Below are positions 31,177 through 40,174 of a stretch of 64,000 nucleotides of DNA, piece after piece (position 1 is the first letter of the stretch; every line of letters starts with the position of its first letter). A program made the translations under genes and the position numbers. The stretch is from Spartinivicinus ruber. Lineage in GTDB: Bacteria > Pseudomonadota > Gammaproteobacteria > Pseudomonadales > Zooshikellaceae. The DNA is taken from positions 2,517,001 through 2,581,000 of the forward strand of contig NZ_CP048878.1 of NCBI RefSeq assembly GCF_011009015.1. Direction: 5' to 3'. Below the pieces are notes generated by a model. It searched no databases, was not told where the DNA came from, and saw only the letters and a list, made by a program, of their open reading frames with translations.

Positions 31177-32207
31177 CCTAATTATCACTATACCTAAGCC
31201 ATTAACTGCTGTATATTTGAACAGCATGGAAACTTAATTGAGAAGGTATAAATAATGGCTATCAACAAAGTTCAATTTCAAAAAGGCCTGAGTTTAAACG
31301 AGTTTCTCAAACAATATGGTACAGAAGAACAATGCTTTAATACCTTATACAAATTGCGATGGCCAGAAGGTTTTCAGTGCCCCAATTGTGGATACGACAA
31401 ATGCTGTCAACTCACTACTAGAAAGCTTCAGCAGTGCTATAAATGTCACCAGCAAACATCTGTAACTGCAGGTACTATCTTTGAATCAACCAAATTACCA
31501 TTAAAGACTTGGTTCCAAGGGATGTATTTGATCTCCCAAGACAAAAAAGGTATATCAGCCATAGAATTACATCGCCATTTAGGTATTTCCTATCAAGCTG
31601 CCTGGAGAATGAAACATAAGCTCATGAAAGTGATGCAAGAAAGAGAAGGCACCAAGCAATTGTCGGGTTTTATTGAAATTGATGATGCCTATCTTGGTGG
31701 TGAGCGTACAGGTTGCAAAAGAGGTAGGGGAGCAGATGGGAAAATACCTTTTGTAGCAGCCGTAGAAACAACAAAACAAGGTCAACCGACACGAATTAAA
31801 CTGAGCATTTTAAAAGGGTTTAATAAAGAAGAGATAACGGCTTGGAGTAGGCAGAATTTGGCCAAGGGCAGTACCGTAATCTCCGATGGACTGGCCTGTT
31901 TTAATGGTGTCATAGAAGCAGGTTGTCTTCATGATAAAATTGTATGCGGTGGTGGTCGTGCATCAGTAGAGGAACCTGAATTTTATTGGGTTAACACCAT
32001 CCTTGGAAACTTAAAAAGTGCTTTACGTAGTACTTATCATGCTATTCGCGCTAAATATGCACAACGTTATCTTGCTGAATTTCAGTATCGATTTAATCGA
32101 AGATTTAGCTTAGTAGAATTTATTCCTAGGCTAGCATTTGTAGCACTGAGAACACCTCCACTACCAGGTAAGCTACTAAATATAGCTTAGGTATGATGAT
32201 AATTAGG
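31177..32207 (+). mobile_element. IS1595-family insertion sequence, copy 1 (1031 bp)
   Basis: Imperfect terminal inverted repeats CCTAATTATCACTATACC (left) and CCTAATTATCATCATACC (right, reverse complement). Flanked by an 8-base target duplication AAAAGTTA at 31169-31176 and 32208-32215, the size expected for IS1595. Complete element with one transposase gene. A second 1031-bp copy is at 43683. Confidence 0.93.
31255..32190 (+). CDS. IS1595-family transposase (ISXO2-like)
   Basis: 311 residues. An N-terminal zinc-ribbon (CPNCGYDKCC ... CYKCHQQ) is followed by a DDE-type core with EIDDAYLGGERTG and VISDGLACFNG. Intact, no frameshift. Protein identical to the copy at 43700; the two genes differ at least at one silent base (GGT here at 31699-31701, GGC there). 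Confidence 0.93.
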   Translation: MAINKVQFQKGLSLNEFLKQYGTEEQCFNTLYKLRWPEGFQCPNCGYDKCCQLTTRKLQQCYKCHQQTSVTAGTIFESTKLPLKTWFQGMYLISQDKKGISAIELHRHLGISYQAAWRMKHKLMKVMQEREGTKQLSGFIEIDDAYLGGERTGCKRGRGADGKIPFVAAVETTKQGQPTRIKLSILKGFNKEEITAWSRQNLAKGSTVISDGLACFNGVIEAGCLHDKIVCGGGRASVEEPEFYWVNTILGNLKSALRSTYHAIRAKYAQRYLAEFQYRFNRRFSLVEFIPRLAFVALRTPPLPGKLLNIA

Positions 32208-32436
32208 AAAAGTTATGCTCTAAGGTAAGACGTTATCGTTATTATAGGGTACTAGTTTGGTTATCACTGTTAAGGGTTGTGGTTGTTGTCGGACAAAATA
32301 AGCCTGCCATTATTATTTGCTCAATATTTAAGCGGCAAGCTAAAGGTTAATCACAGGTATTGTCCAGAGGAATAAGACAAGACCTATGATTAATAATAAT
32401 GCCAAAAATACTTAAGCTGTAGTAGGAGGTTGCTGC

Positions 32437-33282
32437 TTAAGGCTTTTCTCCTCGTTTTAATCGCTGCTCTATATCGGTTAAACAGGCAGGCAGGTCTTTA
32501 ATCGTATCTATGACATAATGGGCACCAGCACGATAGAGTTGGATAGTCGCAGAGCTTCTTAAGGCATCTTGTTCAGTATTATCAAGAGCTTGCCATTCTT
32601 CCCAGCTTTTGCCGAGTTTACACCCACTGATTGCAACAGCAACTGTCCACATGCCTGCATTTAAACCTTCTTCGATACCAGCTTCGCTATCGTCAACTTT
32701 AACGCAAGCATGGATATGCCCAACATCTAACTCAATAGCGTTTTTTAAACTCATTTGTGGACAAGGACGGTTACGGGATACTTCATTGGCACAAACAATA
32801 CTGGTGAAGGTTACTCCTTGATTTTGTAATTCTGGTAATAGGTCTGCTACAAGGCTACGGCTGTATTCTGTATTAATGCCTAATTTGATGCCTTGTTTGG
32901 TTAGCTGTTTTACCAGTTCAGTAGTGCCTGGAGTCAGTTCTGCATGACTTAAAATAGCTTTCATCTGATGGAGAATAAACTTTTCATGTAATTTTTCTAT
33001 ATCTTCATGACTGGGAAGCCGACCATGCTCTTTAGACCAAGCTTCAGTAATTGCTGGGTCATCTAATAACTGCTTAATTTGCTGTTGGTAATCAGCAGTA
33101 TTTAGTTGGCGAACGAGTGATTCTGGCAAGTCGAGTTGGTGATCAGCAAAGGTGGCTTGAAGTGCTTTTACGGGGGCCATCGCGCCAAAGTCAATGAGGG
33201 TTCCAGCGAGATCAAAGATGACACCTTGGACTTTGCCAATATATTTGCGCTGATTGCTGTAACTCTTAGGTTGCTCCTGCAT
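32437..33282 (-). CDS. Phosphonatase-like HAD hydrolase
   Basis: 281 residues resembling phosphonoacetaldehyde hydrolase (PhnX). The nucleophile motif FDLAGTLIDFG has Asp24 and the PhnX-type Ala26; KVDDSEAGIEEGLNAGMW is motif 4, and the C-terminal cap SGCKLG is also PhnX-like. In PhnX a cap lysine (within MG-x-x-K) forms a Schiff base with the substrate. Here the matching stretch reads NTADYQQQIKQLLDDP and has no lysine at that place. It may therefore act on a different phosphorylated compound. No phn genes adjoin. AAGGAA precedes the start. Confidence 0.75.
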   Translation of the reverse strand: MQEQPKSYSNQRKYIGKVQGVIFDLAGTLIDFGAMAPVKALQATFADHQLDLPESLVRQLNTADYQQQIKQLLDDPAITEAWSKEHGRLPSHEDIEKLHEKFILHQMKAILSHAELTPGTTELVKQLTKQGIKLGINTEYSRSLVADLLPELQNQGVTFTSIVCANEVSRNRPCPQMSLKNAIELDVGHIHACVKVDDSEAGIEEGLNAGMWTVAVAISGCKLGKSWEEWQALDNTEQDALRSSATIQLYRAGAHYVIDTIKDLPACLTDIEQRLKRGEKP

Positions 33283-33635
33283 TATTATGTTCCTTATTAG
33301 TTAGCGGCTGCTACAGCGTCCGGCAGACGACAAATAACCTACTTTAGTGTTGGGCTTATCCTACCAATCAGTTTAGTAACTGTACAAGTAATACTCCTAG
33401 TAAAAAGTCATGAAGGCTTTAAGATAGTGTAGCCGGATAGTTAAAAAAACCCTAGTTTCCCAATTCAAAATTGACCATCCATTGTCTAATGGTTGTGGTA
33501 TGTAAATAGAGCTTCAGTGGGTGTGCATTCCAATGATAGACGCTACACGCTATATGTAAAACTTCCCAATAATACTATATAAAAACAAAGTGACAATCCC
33601 ATGAAGGCGATTACGCTTGCTATATGAAAACTTTT
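33283..33635. other. Intergenic stretch before the IS4 element
   Basis: About 350 bases without a credible reading frame. It lies between the upstream end of the HAD gene and an inserted IS4 element, so the promoter of the HAD gene is probably here. No repeat or RNA structure seen. Confidence 0.4.
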
Positions 33636-33644
33636 ATGTCATTT

Positions 33645-34906
33645 CACTGCTGTCCCATAAGATTGAAACAAAAAAGGCTTAAGTCCCCATAAGTTGTTAC
33701 AATGAGAGTGCAACCAAACACTGCAAAACCAGAGGATTTAAGCCTTGGCTCATCGTAACACAATCTTGCACCAAATACTTCAGTTGCTTTCTAGACATGA
33801 GTTTGAATCACTAGCCAATCAGCATCATACGGGTCAACGGCTACGTAAAATGACTCGGTGGGGGCAGTTTGTTGCGCTATTATTTGGTCAACTCTCAGGT
33901 CGCAATAGTTTGCGTGACATCATTGATCACCTATCGATTCAGCAGCATAAACGCTATCACCATGGTATTGGAAATATCACCAGAAGTAGTTTGGCCCGTG
34001 TCAATGAACAGCAACCCGCTACGCTTTATGAAGCCTTGTTTTATAAGCTATTAAATAAATGTCATCATCATCGGCCAGGGCATAAGTTTCGTTTTAAAAA
34101 TCCATTGTATTCTCTTGATGCATCAGTGATCGACTTGTGTTTATCCATGTTTCCTTGGGCAGATTTTCGAAAAAGTAAAGGTGCTATCAAGTTACATGTT
34201 GGGTTTGATCATAATGGCTACTTGCCTGCATTTATGAGTATTACTGAAGGGAAATGTCATGAAATACAGATAGCACGCAGCCTTGATCTCCCCAAGGGGA
34301 GTATTCTTGCTGTAGACCGTGGCTACACTGATTATCGCTGGTTTAATACTTTAAATGAGCAAGGAATCTTCTTTGTAACCCGACTAAAAAAGCAAGCCAA
34401 ATACCGTGTACTAAAGCGCCAGCCTACCGACAATAGCAGTACAGTCACTTCTGATCAGCACATTCAGTTGACTAGCCAACAAGGGGCTGTTTATAAAGGT
34501 CATTTACGTCGTATCGGTTTTAAATGCCCAGAGACTGGCAACCAATATTACTTTTTAACTAATAATAGTAAGCTCGCAGCCAGCACCATTGCAGCTATTT
34601 ACAAAGAACGCTGGAAAATAGAGCTATTTTTTAAGTGGATAAAGCAAAACCTAAAGATAAAATCGTTTGTCGGTACCTCTAAAAATGCCGTGTTAACCCA
34701 GATATGGGTAGCCATGTGTGCTTATTTGCTCGTCGCTTATCTAAAATTTTCTCATGGAATAACACTATCGATCACTCAAATAGCTCGACTCATACAACTC
34801 ACTTTGTTTGAGCGTAGAGAGCTTAAAGCATTATTTACACCCTCACCACCGAATAATACAGATGATCATAAGCAAATGAGGATGCTGTAAATGTGGGACA
34901 GCAGTG
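33645..34906 (+). mobile_element. IS4-family insertion sequence (1262 bp)
   Basis: Ends are CACTGCTGTCCCA at 33645 and its exact complement TGGGACAGCAGTG ending at 34906. A 9-base direct repeat ATGTCATTT flanks it at 33636-33644 and 34907-34915. Complete and apparently recent, since both target copies are exact. Confidence 0.93.
33745..34890 (+). CDS. IS4-family transposase
   Basis: 381 residues, start TTG 33745 after GAGG. N-terminal helical domain (LARVNEQQPATLYEALF), then the DDE core: LYSLDASVIDLC, AVDRGYTDYRWF and the YREK-like AIYKERWKIELFFKWIKQNLKIKSF with the catalytic Glu. Intact. Confidence 0.92.
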   Translation: MAHRNTILHQILQLLSRHEFESLANQHHTGQRLRKMTRWGQFVALLFGQLSGRNSLRDIIDHLSIQQHKRYHHGIGNITRSSLARVNEQQPATLYEALFYKLLNKCHHHRPGHKFRFKNPLYSLDASVIDLCLSMFPWADFRKSKGAIKLHVGFDHNGYLPAFMSITEGKCHEIQIARSLDLPKGSILAVDRGYTDYRWFNTLNEQGIFFVTRLKKQAKYRVLKRQPTDNSSTVTSDQHIQLTSQQGAVYKGHLRRIGFKCPETGNQYYFLTNNSKLAASTIAAIYKERWKIELFFKWIKQNLKIKSFVGTSKNAVLTQIWVAMCAYLLVAYLKFSHGITLSITQIARLIQLTLFERRELKALFTPSPPNNTDDHKQMRML

Positions 34907-35052
34907 ATGTCATTTAGCCATTATTACTTGATTTAATACCAATACTACTCAGTCAAACAAAAAACTTTCATCTAAATGTAATGTTTTGTGAGCATATTAA
35001 CCCATGATTTTTTAGTTGCTAACTGCATTAAATTTTAGGGGGAGTAATAACG

Positions 35053-36654
35053 ATGGTAGGGCAAAAAAAATGGCTGGCCAATTTATGTTTGGCTGCGACT
35101 TGTGCCATTAGTGTAGCGACTGTTGATGCTGCAGAAATAAAAATTAAAAACATCATCCTACTGATTGGAGATGGTATGGGGCCTCAGCAAATGGGGCTAC
35201 TAGAAGCTTATGCAAGGCAAGCACCTAATTCTCGATATCAGCAAGGGAAAACGGCAATGTCCCATTTAGCTGATAGGGGCGTGATAGGGTTATCGATGCA
35301 TAACCCTGCTAGCGCTATTGTGGTTGACTCAGCCAGTTCCGCCACGCAATTGGCAACCGGGGTCCCAGCAGGTTCTGAGATGATTGGTTTGGATGTTCAA
35401 GGAAATTCCATAGAAACCATTTTAGAACAGGCGAAAAAAGCAGGTAAAGCAACTGGATTGGTATCTGACACTCGCTTAACCCATGCAACCCCTGCTTCGT
35501 TTGCAGCTCATCAACCGCATCGTTCACTGGAAAATAAAATTGCTGAAAATATGTTGGCAACGGCGCCAGATGTCATGCTATCAGGTGGATTACGCCACTG
35601 GATTCCAACAGATGCTGGTAAACCAGGGAAAACCCATGATCAACTCGTAACATTGGTAGGTGACAAGATTAGTCTAAAGTCTAAACGAAAAGATAACCGA
35701 AACTTATTAGCTGAAGCCAAGCAGGCGGGATATCAACTGGCTTTTGATCGTGATCAACTCTCAGCGGCTAATAATAATGGCAAAGTATTAGGCTTGTTTA
35801 GTAGCTCAGGCATGTTGGATGGTATTGCCTATAGTAAAGCGAAAGATGATCCAAAGCGTCGTGAGCCCAGCTTGCGTGAAATGACTAAAAAAGCATTAGC
35901 TGTTTTAGCCAATGATCCTGATGGTTTCTTTTTGATGGTCGAAGGTGGTCAAATCGACTGGGCGGGCCACAATAATGATGCTGGCACAATGTTACATGAA
36001 ATGCTCAAGTTTGATGAGGCGGTGGCCGCTGTTGTGGAATGGGTTAAAGACCGTGATGATACTTTAGTGGTACTAACAGCTGACCATGAAACAGGCTCGT
36101 TTGGGTTTAGTTATTCTGCCGCTAATTTACCAAAAGCCAAGGCCTTACCGGGTAACGCTTTTAAAGGGATTAAGTTTAAACCTAATTTCAACTTTGGTAG
36201 CCCTGCAATTTTAGATAGGCTATTTGCTCAACAGAAGAGCTTTAATGCAATGTTTGCGGAGTTTTGGACACTTTCCAAAGATCAACAAAGTGCAAAAGCA
36301 CTAGTGAAAATTATTAATGCAAACAGTGAGTTTAAAATTACTGAAGCTCAGGCTGAACGAATTTTAGCCACAGAAAATAACACCTATTATCAACCTGACC
36401 ATAAATACCTTAGCTTAAAGCAGTTCCCTAAAGTGACTGACTTTAAAGCATTTTATGTTTATGGCGATGAGGTGAAGTTTAACCTGTTAGGGCGTGAGTT
36501 AGCGGAACAACAAAATGTAGTGTGGGGTACTGGTACCCATACTCATACCCCAGTTGCCGTGTTAGCTTATGGGCCTGAACAACTCACCAAAAGCTTTGCA
36601 ACTATCCAACACCATACTGATATTGGACGGAAACTGAAGTCTGCTTTAAGGTAA
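35053..36654 (+). CDS. Secreted alkaline phosphatase
   Basis: 533 residues. Signal peptide ends near VDAAE. LLIGDGMG provides the first metal Asp40, and VDSASSATQLATG contains nucleophile Ser93 (D-S-A-x-S pattern). MVEGGQIDWAGHNND, VVLTADHETGSFG and TGTHTHTPVAVLAYG give the remaining zinc and magnesium ligands. It scavenges phosphate in the periplasm or outside. I see no clear Pho box upstream; the IS4 element sits about 140 bases before the start, which could alter expression. Confidence 0.92.
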   Translation: MVGQKKWLANLCLAATCAISVATVDAAEIKIKNIILLIGDGMGPQQMGLLEAYARQAPNSRYQQGKTAMSHLADRGVIGLSMHNPASAIVVDSASSATQLATGVPAGSEMIGLDVQGNSIETILEQAKKAGKATGLVSDTRLTHATPASFAAHQPHRSLENKIAENMLATAPDVMLSGGLRHWIPTDAGKPGKTHDQLVTLVGDKISLKSKRKDNRNLLAEAKQAGYQLAFDRDQLSAANNNGKVLGLFSSSGMLDGIAYSKAKDDPKRREPSLREMTKKALAVLANDPDGFFLMVEGGQIDWAGHNNDAGTMLHEMLKFDEAVAAVVEWVKDRDDTLVVLTADHETGSFGFSYSAANLPKAKALPGNAFKGIKFKPNFNFGSPAILDRLFAQQKSFNAMFAEFWTLSKDQQSAKALVKIINANSEFKITEAQAERILATENNTYYQPDHKYLSLKQFPKVTDFKAFYVYGDEVKFNLLGRELAEQQNVVWGTGTHTHTPVAVLAYGPEQLTKSFATIQHHTDIGRKLKSALR

Positions 36655-36922
36655 AGGACAGCCTTGCCTTTTCTTAGTTAGAGGAAAGGCAGGGCATATT
36701 CTATACACTATAATAAGACCTCAAAATACTAATCCTGTTTGGAGTCTGTGCTTAAAGACGATGGGTGTAGTCTGTTTTTTGATCTGGTGTATTGGGTTTT
36801 AGTTTGTGATCAGCACAGTAATTTACTGTAAAATGTTTTTCTGGTTGTTGTAAAACTGTTATATTCCACTCTTTATATAAAGGTAACCTGATTTTGTTCG
36901 GTTTGAACGAGGTTAAAGCTTG

Positions 36923-37606
36923 ATGCAATTTGCAAGAAAATGGCTTGCACTCACTTGCTGTAGTTTTTTCTACGCGGCTCCAGTGCTTGCTAATAACGAT
37001 CAAGATCCTTGGGAAGGGTTTAATCGCTCAATCTTTGCATTTAATGAGACTATTGATACTTATGCGCTTAAACCTATTACACAAGGCTATCAATACATTA
37101 CACCTGATCCAGTAGAAGGTTTGGTGAGTAACTTTTTTGATAATTTGGGTGAAGTACGTAATGTGGTGAATGACTTGCTGCAACTGGAAGGCAAGCAGGC
37201 GTTAAATGACTCTGGTCGTTTGGTAGTCAATTCAACAGTAGGTATGTTAGGTTTGCTTGACGTAGCCAGTGAGTTTGGGTTGGAAAAAAAATATCAAGAT
37301 TTTGGATTAACCTTGGGGCATTGGCAGGTACCTCAGGGCAATTATCTTGTGCTGCCATTCTTTGGACCTCATACTGTTCGTTCTGCAGTTGGCTTAATCC
37401 CCGATTCCCAGCTTAATCCGGTTACCCATATCGAGGATGTGCCTGTTCGTAATGGTTTAATGTTAATGAATGTTATAGATACCCGTTCAGGCTTATTGAA
37501 GGCAGAAGACTTAATAGTGGGGGATAAGTACACATTTATCCGTAACACTTATCTACAAAACCGTGCATTCCTGTTAACGGGTCAGCAGCCTGAGGATGAC
37601 TTCTAG
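36923..37606 (+). CDS. mlaA: MlaA family outer-membrane lipid-asymmetry protein (VacJ)
   Basis: 227 residues. DPWEGFNRSIFAFNE, FFDNLGEVRNVVNDLLQ, STVGMLGLLDVAS, QDFGLTLGHWQVPQG and YLVLPFFGPHTVR are unmistakable MlaA blocks. MlaA removes misplaced phospholipid from the outer leaflet and passes it to MlaC. The N-terminus looks like a type I signal peptide ending PVLA before NNDQD; a standard lipobox is not obvious, although two cysteines occur in LALTCC. Most MlaA proteins are lipoproteins. Confidence 0.92.
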   Translation: MQFARKWLALTCCSFFYAAPVLANNDQDPWEGFNRSIFAFNETIDTYALKPITQGYQYITPDPVEGLVSNFFDNLGEVRNVVNDLLQLEGKQALNDSGRLVVNSTVGMLGLLDVASEFGLEKKYQDFGLTLGHWQVPQGNYLVLPFFGPHTVRSAVGLIPDSQLNPVTHIEDVPVRNGLMLMNVIDTRSGLLKAEDLIVGDKYTFIRNTYLQNRAFLLTGQQPEDDF

Positions 37607-37843
37607 CTAGAGGTTGTGGCTAGTTGATCAATAAACCACATTGATTTGATGGGATGCCCTTTCTGAGAAGGTCGGTATAACTGGCCTTCTGCAATTCCAG
37701 CCATGAAAATAAATAATACTGGACCACCCTACCTGACAAAGTCACTATTTGTCTTATATAAACACCTGAATAGTTGTCTATCATATTTCAGGCTTGTTAT
37801 TTTTGCGAAAGGCATGTACCTCTGGACCAGTATTTAGTCAGTA

Positions 37844-38170
37844 CTAAATAATTTTATGGATTTTTAGAGCGATTTGATAAAGGGTTTCATCCTCCTCACT
37901 TTGTTTATCATCAGTAATATCAGATCTTATCACTTCAGCTTCTGCTTTAAAGTCAGGGAATTCTGGGCGTTCTGATGGTATGGTGATTTCAACCCTGTCT
38001 CCTACCGGTAATGGCGAGTGATACTCGATCATGATTCCTGAACTACTTAAGTTGCGACAGTGGACAGAAAATGTTTGGCGAGGCTCACCGTGAGAGAGTG
38101 AGGCAGGTGTGTCCATCACCATGCGGATAAAACCTCTTTTTTCACTATAGAGTCTGTTGCTCAAAGCCAT
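37844..38170 (-). CDS. PilZ domain protein (putative c-di-GMP receptor)
   Basis: 108 residues. The c-di-GMP-binding motifs are both present: R-x-x-x-R in EKRGFIRMVMD and N-x-S-x-x-G in CRNLSSSGIMIEY. The beta-barrel ends with VEITIPSE and AEAEVIRSD. Stand-alone PilZ domain, divergent from the adjacent regulator gene. Confidence 0.87.
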   Translation of the reverse strand: MALSNRLYSEKRGFIRMVMDTPASLSHGEPRQTFSVHCRNLSSSGIMIEYHSPLPVGDRVEITIPSERPEFPDFKAEAEVIRSDITDDKQSEEDETLYQIALKIHKII

Positions 38171-38459
38171 TATTGTCCCTCACTTTTATAGTAGTTGTAC
38201 AATCCTTATACTCGGCATTTTTCTTTCTGTCAAAGCCTCTATTATAACGAACAAAGGATAACTGGTTTATGCTAAGGAATAACACAGTTTTAAAGCGCTT
38301 GCTGTTCGATTAAGAAAAGAGTAAGGTGTGCCGGTTCGCGTTAGGCGCTGTTGATTAGCTGGTGTTTTACCCTGTTTTTGAAAGCTTGGTTGCAAAAATG
38401 ATGACAAAAAGCTTTTCATCAAAAAGCAGTAAACAAGTAAAGAATATAAAGGACGCCTT

Positions 38460-39644
38460 ATGGCGGTGGAAAGCAACACACTGCTAGTTATAGATGATGA
38501 AACCACAGTGCGTGAGAGTGTTGTGGCTTATCTAGAAGATAGTGGCTTTAGTATTCTAGAAGCCGAAAATGGTGTGCGTGGGCTGGCAGTTTTTGATGAA
38601 CATCACCCTGATCTAGTGATTTGTGATCTTAGAATGCCAAAGCTTGATGGCTTGGGAGTGCTTAAGCAGATTAGAGAAAAGTCACCCGAGACACCGGTTA
38701 TTGTGGTTTCTGGGGCGGGGGTTATGTCGGATGTAGTTGAGGCGCTCAGGTTAGGTGCCAGTGATTACCTGATTAAACCCATTGTTGATTTAGAAGTGCT
38801 TGAGCATTCCGTCAATCGTGCGCTTGAAAATGCACAGCTTGTGAAAGATAACCAGCGCTACCGGGAAAGCCTGGAAGAGGCTATCCAAACCTTACGCGAA
38901 AGCTTGGAAGAACTTCAAGCCGATCAAAAAGCCGGACGGCAGGTGCAAATGAAAATGTTGCCGGCAACTCCCTATCGTTATTTAGATTATCAGTTATCTC
39001 ACCATATCAGCCCTTCGCTTTATTTAAGTGGTGACTTTGTTGATTATTTTCGTTTATCAGATCACCAGTTTGCTTTTTATTTAGCCGATGTTTCTGGGCA
39101 TGGTGCTTCTTCAGCATTTGTTACAGTGTTGCTTAAGCATATGTCTACTCGGCTTAAGCGTGAGTATGCTAGTCGAAAAAGTGATAATTTAATCAAGCCT
39201 TCTGAGGTGTTTAGCTATATCAATCGTGGCCTACTTAATACCGACCTAGGTAAACATGTTACGATGTTTGGCGGTATTGTTGATACTAAAGCAAATACGC
39301 TAACGTATGCATTTGGGGGACACTTTCCCTTTCCAATATTGGCAACTGATAAAGAGGTTGCCTATCTTGAAGGGTATGGGTTGCCAGTGGGATTATTTGA
39401 TGATGCTACCTATAACGACTTTACTATGGAGTTACCAGAAAGGTTTGCGCTAATAACTTTTTCTGATGGCATCATTGAAGTACTTCCACATGCTAAATTA
39501 AAAGACAAAGAAGAATATTTGTTGTCAGTGATTAGAGGTGGGGCCATTACCGTTGAAGCCTTAATTGAGGCGTTAGAGCTTAAGCAGCTAAAAGATGCGC
39601 CTGATGATATTGCGGTGCTGGTATTGGCCAGGAATATGTCATGA
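38460..39644 (+). CDS. Response regulator with PP2C/SpoIIE-type phosphatase output
   Basis: 394 residues. The receiver domain has the phosphoacceptor Asp56 in VICDLRMP and Lys in DYLIKP. A coiled coil (about residues 125-165) leads to a PP2C-like domain with GDFVDYFRLSD, LADVSGHGASSAF, FSDGIIEVLP and DDIAVLVL. Proteins of this build (RssB/HsbR-like) dephosphorylate a partner STAS protein; that partner is the next gene, overlapping by 4 bases. Confidence 0.9.
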   Translation: MAVESNTLLVIDDETTVRESVVAYLEDSGFSILEAENGVRGLAVFDEHHPDLVICDLRMPKLDGLGVLKQIREKSPETPVIVVSGAGVMSDVVEALRLGASDYLIKPIVDLEVLEHSVNRALENAQLVKDNQRYRESLEEAIQTLRESLEELQADQKAGRQVQMKMLPATPYRYLDYQLSHHISPSLYLSGDFVDYFRLSDHQFAFYLADVSGHGASSAFVTVLLKHMSTRLKREYASRKSDNLIKPSEVFSYINRGLLNTDLGKHVTMFGGIVDTKANTLTYAFGGHFPFPILATDKEVAYLEGYGLPVGLFDDATYNDFTMELPERFALITFSDGIIEVLPHAKLKDKEEYLLSVIRGGAITVEALIEALELKQLKDAPDDIAVLVLARNMS

Positions 39645-40126
39645 CTGTAGGTAAAATTCAGTTTGCTGAGAGTGAAGGCACTTACATTTTAAAGTTTGTA
39701 GGTGACGTGCGGCTAACCCTTTGTTCTACGCTGGATACCTTCCTCGATAAAATGTTCGCTCAGCCAGACTTTCGTTCAGTGATAGTTGACTTAACCGAAA
39801 CTGAAGGTATTGATAGTACTTCACTGGGGCTGCTTGCCAAGCTTTCCATTCAAGCCAAAAGGCGCTTTGGGTTGATACCAACCATTGTCTCAACTAATGA
39901 AGATATTAATCGAGTCTTGTTAAGTATGGGATTTGATCAGGTATTTATTTTGGTAAGAGATCAACTTCAAGAAAATCAGGCAATGAACGAGCTGCCTTGT
40001 CAGGAATGCTCAGAGCAAGTGGCGAAGGAAAAAGTGCTTGATGCTCATAAAGTATTGATGAGCTTAAATGAAAAAAATCGCAATACTTTCAAAGACTTAG
40101 TAAAAAGCTTGGAGTGTGATAGTTAA
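39641..40126 (+). CDS. STAS-domain anti-sigma-factor antagonist
   Basis: 161 residues. IVDLTETEGIDSTSLGLLAKL is the STAS phosphorylation loop with Ser59 the likely site. A C-terminal extension of about 60 residues is cysteine-containing (LPCQECSEQ). Translationally coupled to the phosphatase gene (ATGA overlap). By analogy with HsbA in Pseudomonas it is the switch protein; no matching kinase/anti-sigma gene is in the window. Confidence 0.88.
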   Translation: MTVGKIQFAESEGTYILKFVGDVRLTLCSTLDTFLDKMFAQPDFRSVIVDLTETEGIDSTSLGLLAKLSIQAKRRFGLIPTIVSTNEDINRVLLSMGFDQVFILVRDQLQENQAMNELPCQECSEQVAKEKVLDAHKVLMSLNEKNRNTFKDLVKSLECDS

Positions 40127-40133
40127 TGGTCAA

Positions 40134-40166
40134 GCTTATTACCCCTGTAAACTAGAGGCAATAAGC
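40134..40166. terminator. Possible bidirectional terminator
   Basis: GCTTATT at 40134 pairs with AATAAGC at 40160-40166, with CCCCT/AGAGG nearly extending the stem. It lies between the convergent STAS and transaldolase genes. T runs are short. Confidence 0.4.
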
Positions 40167-40174
40167 ATGTTATA

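Noticed and set aside
31579-31785. Antisense frame inside the IS1595 transposase (also at 44105-44311)
   Set aside because: Present only because the transposase gene is duplicated; not a separate gene.
36660-36695. Inverted repeat after alkaline phosphatase
   Set aside because: Stem is plausible but there is no T tract; not enough to call a terminator.
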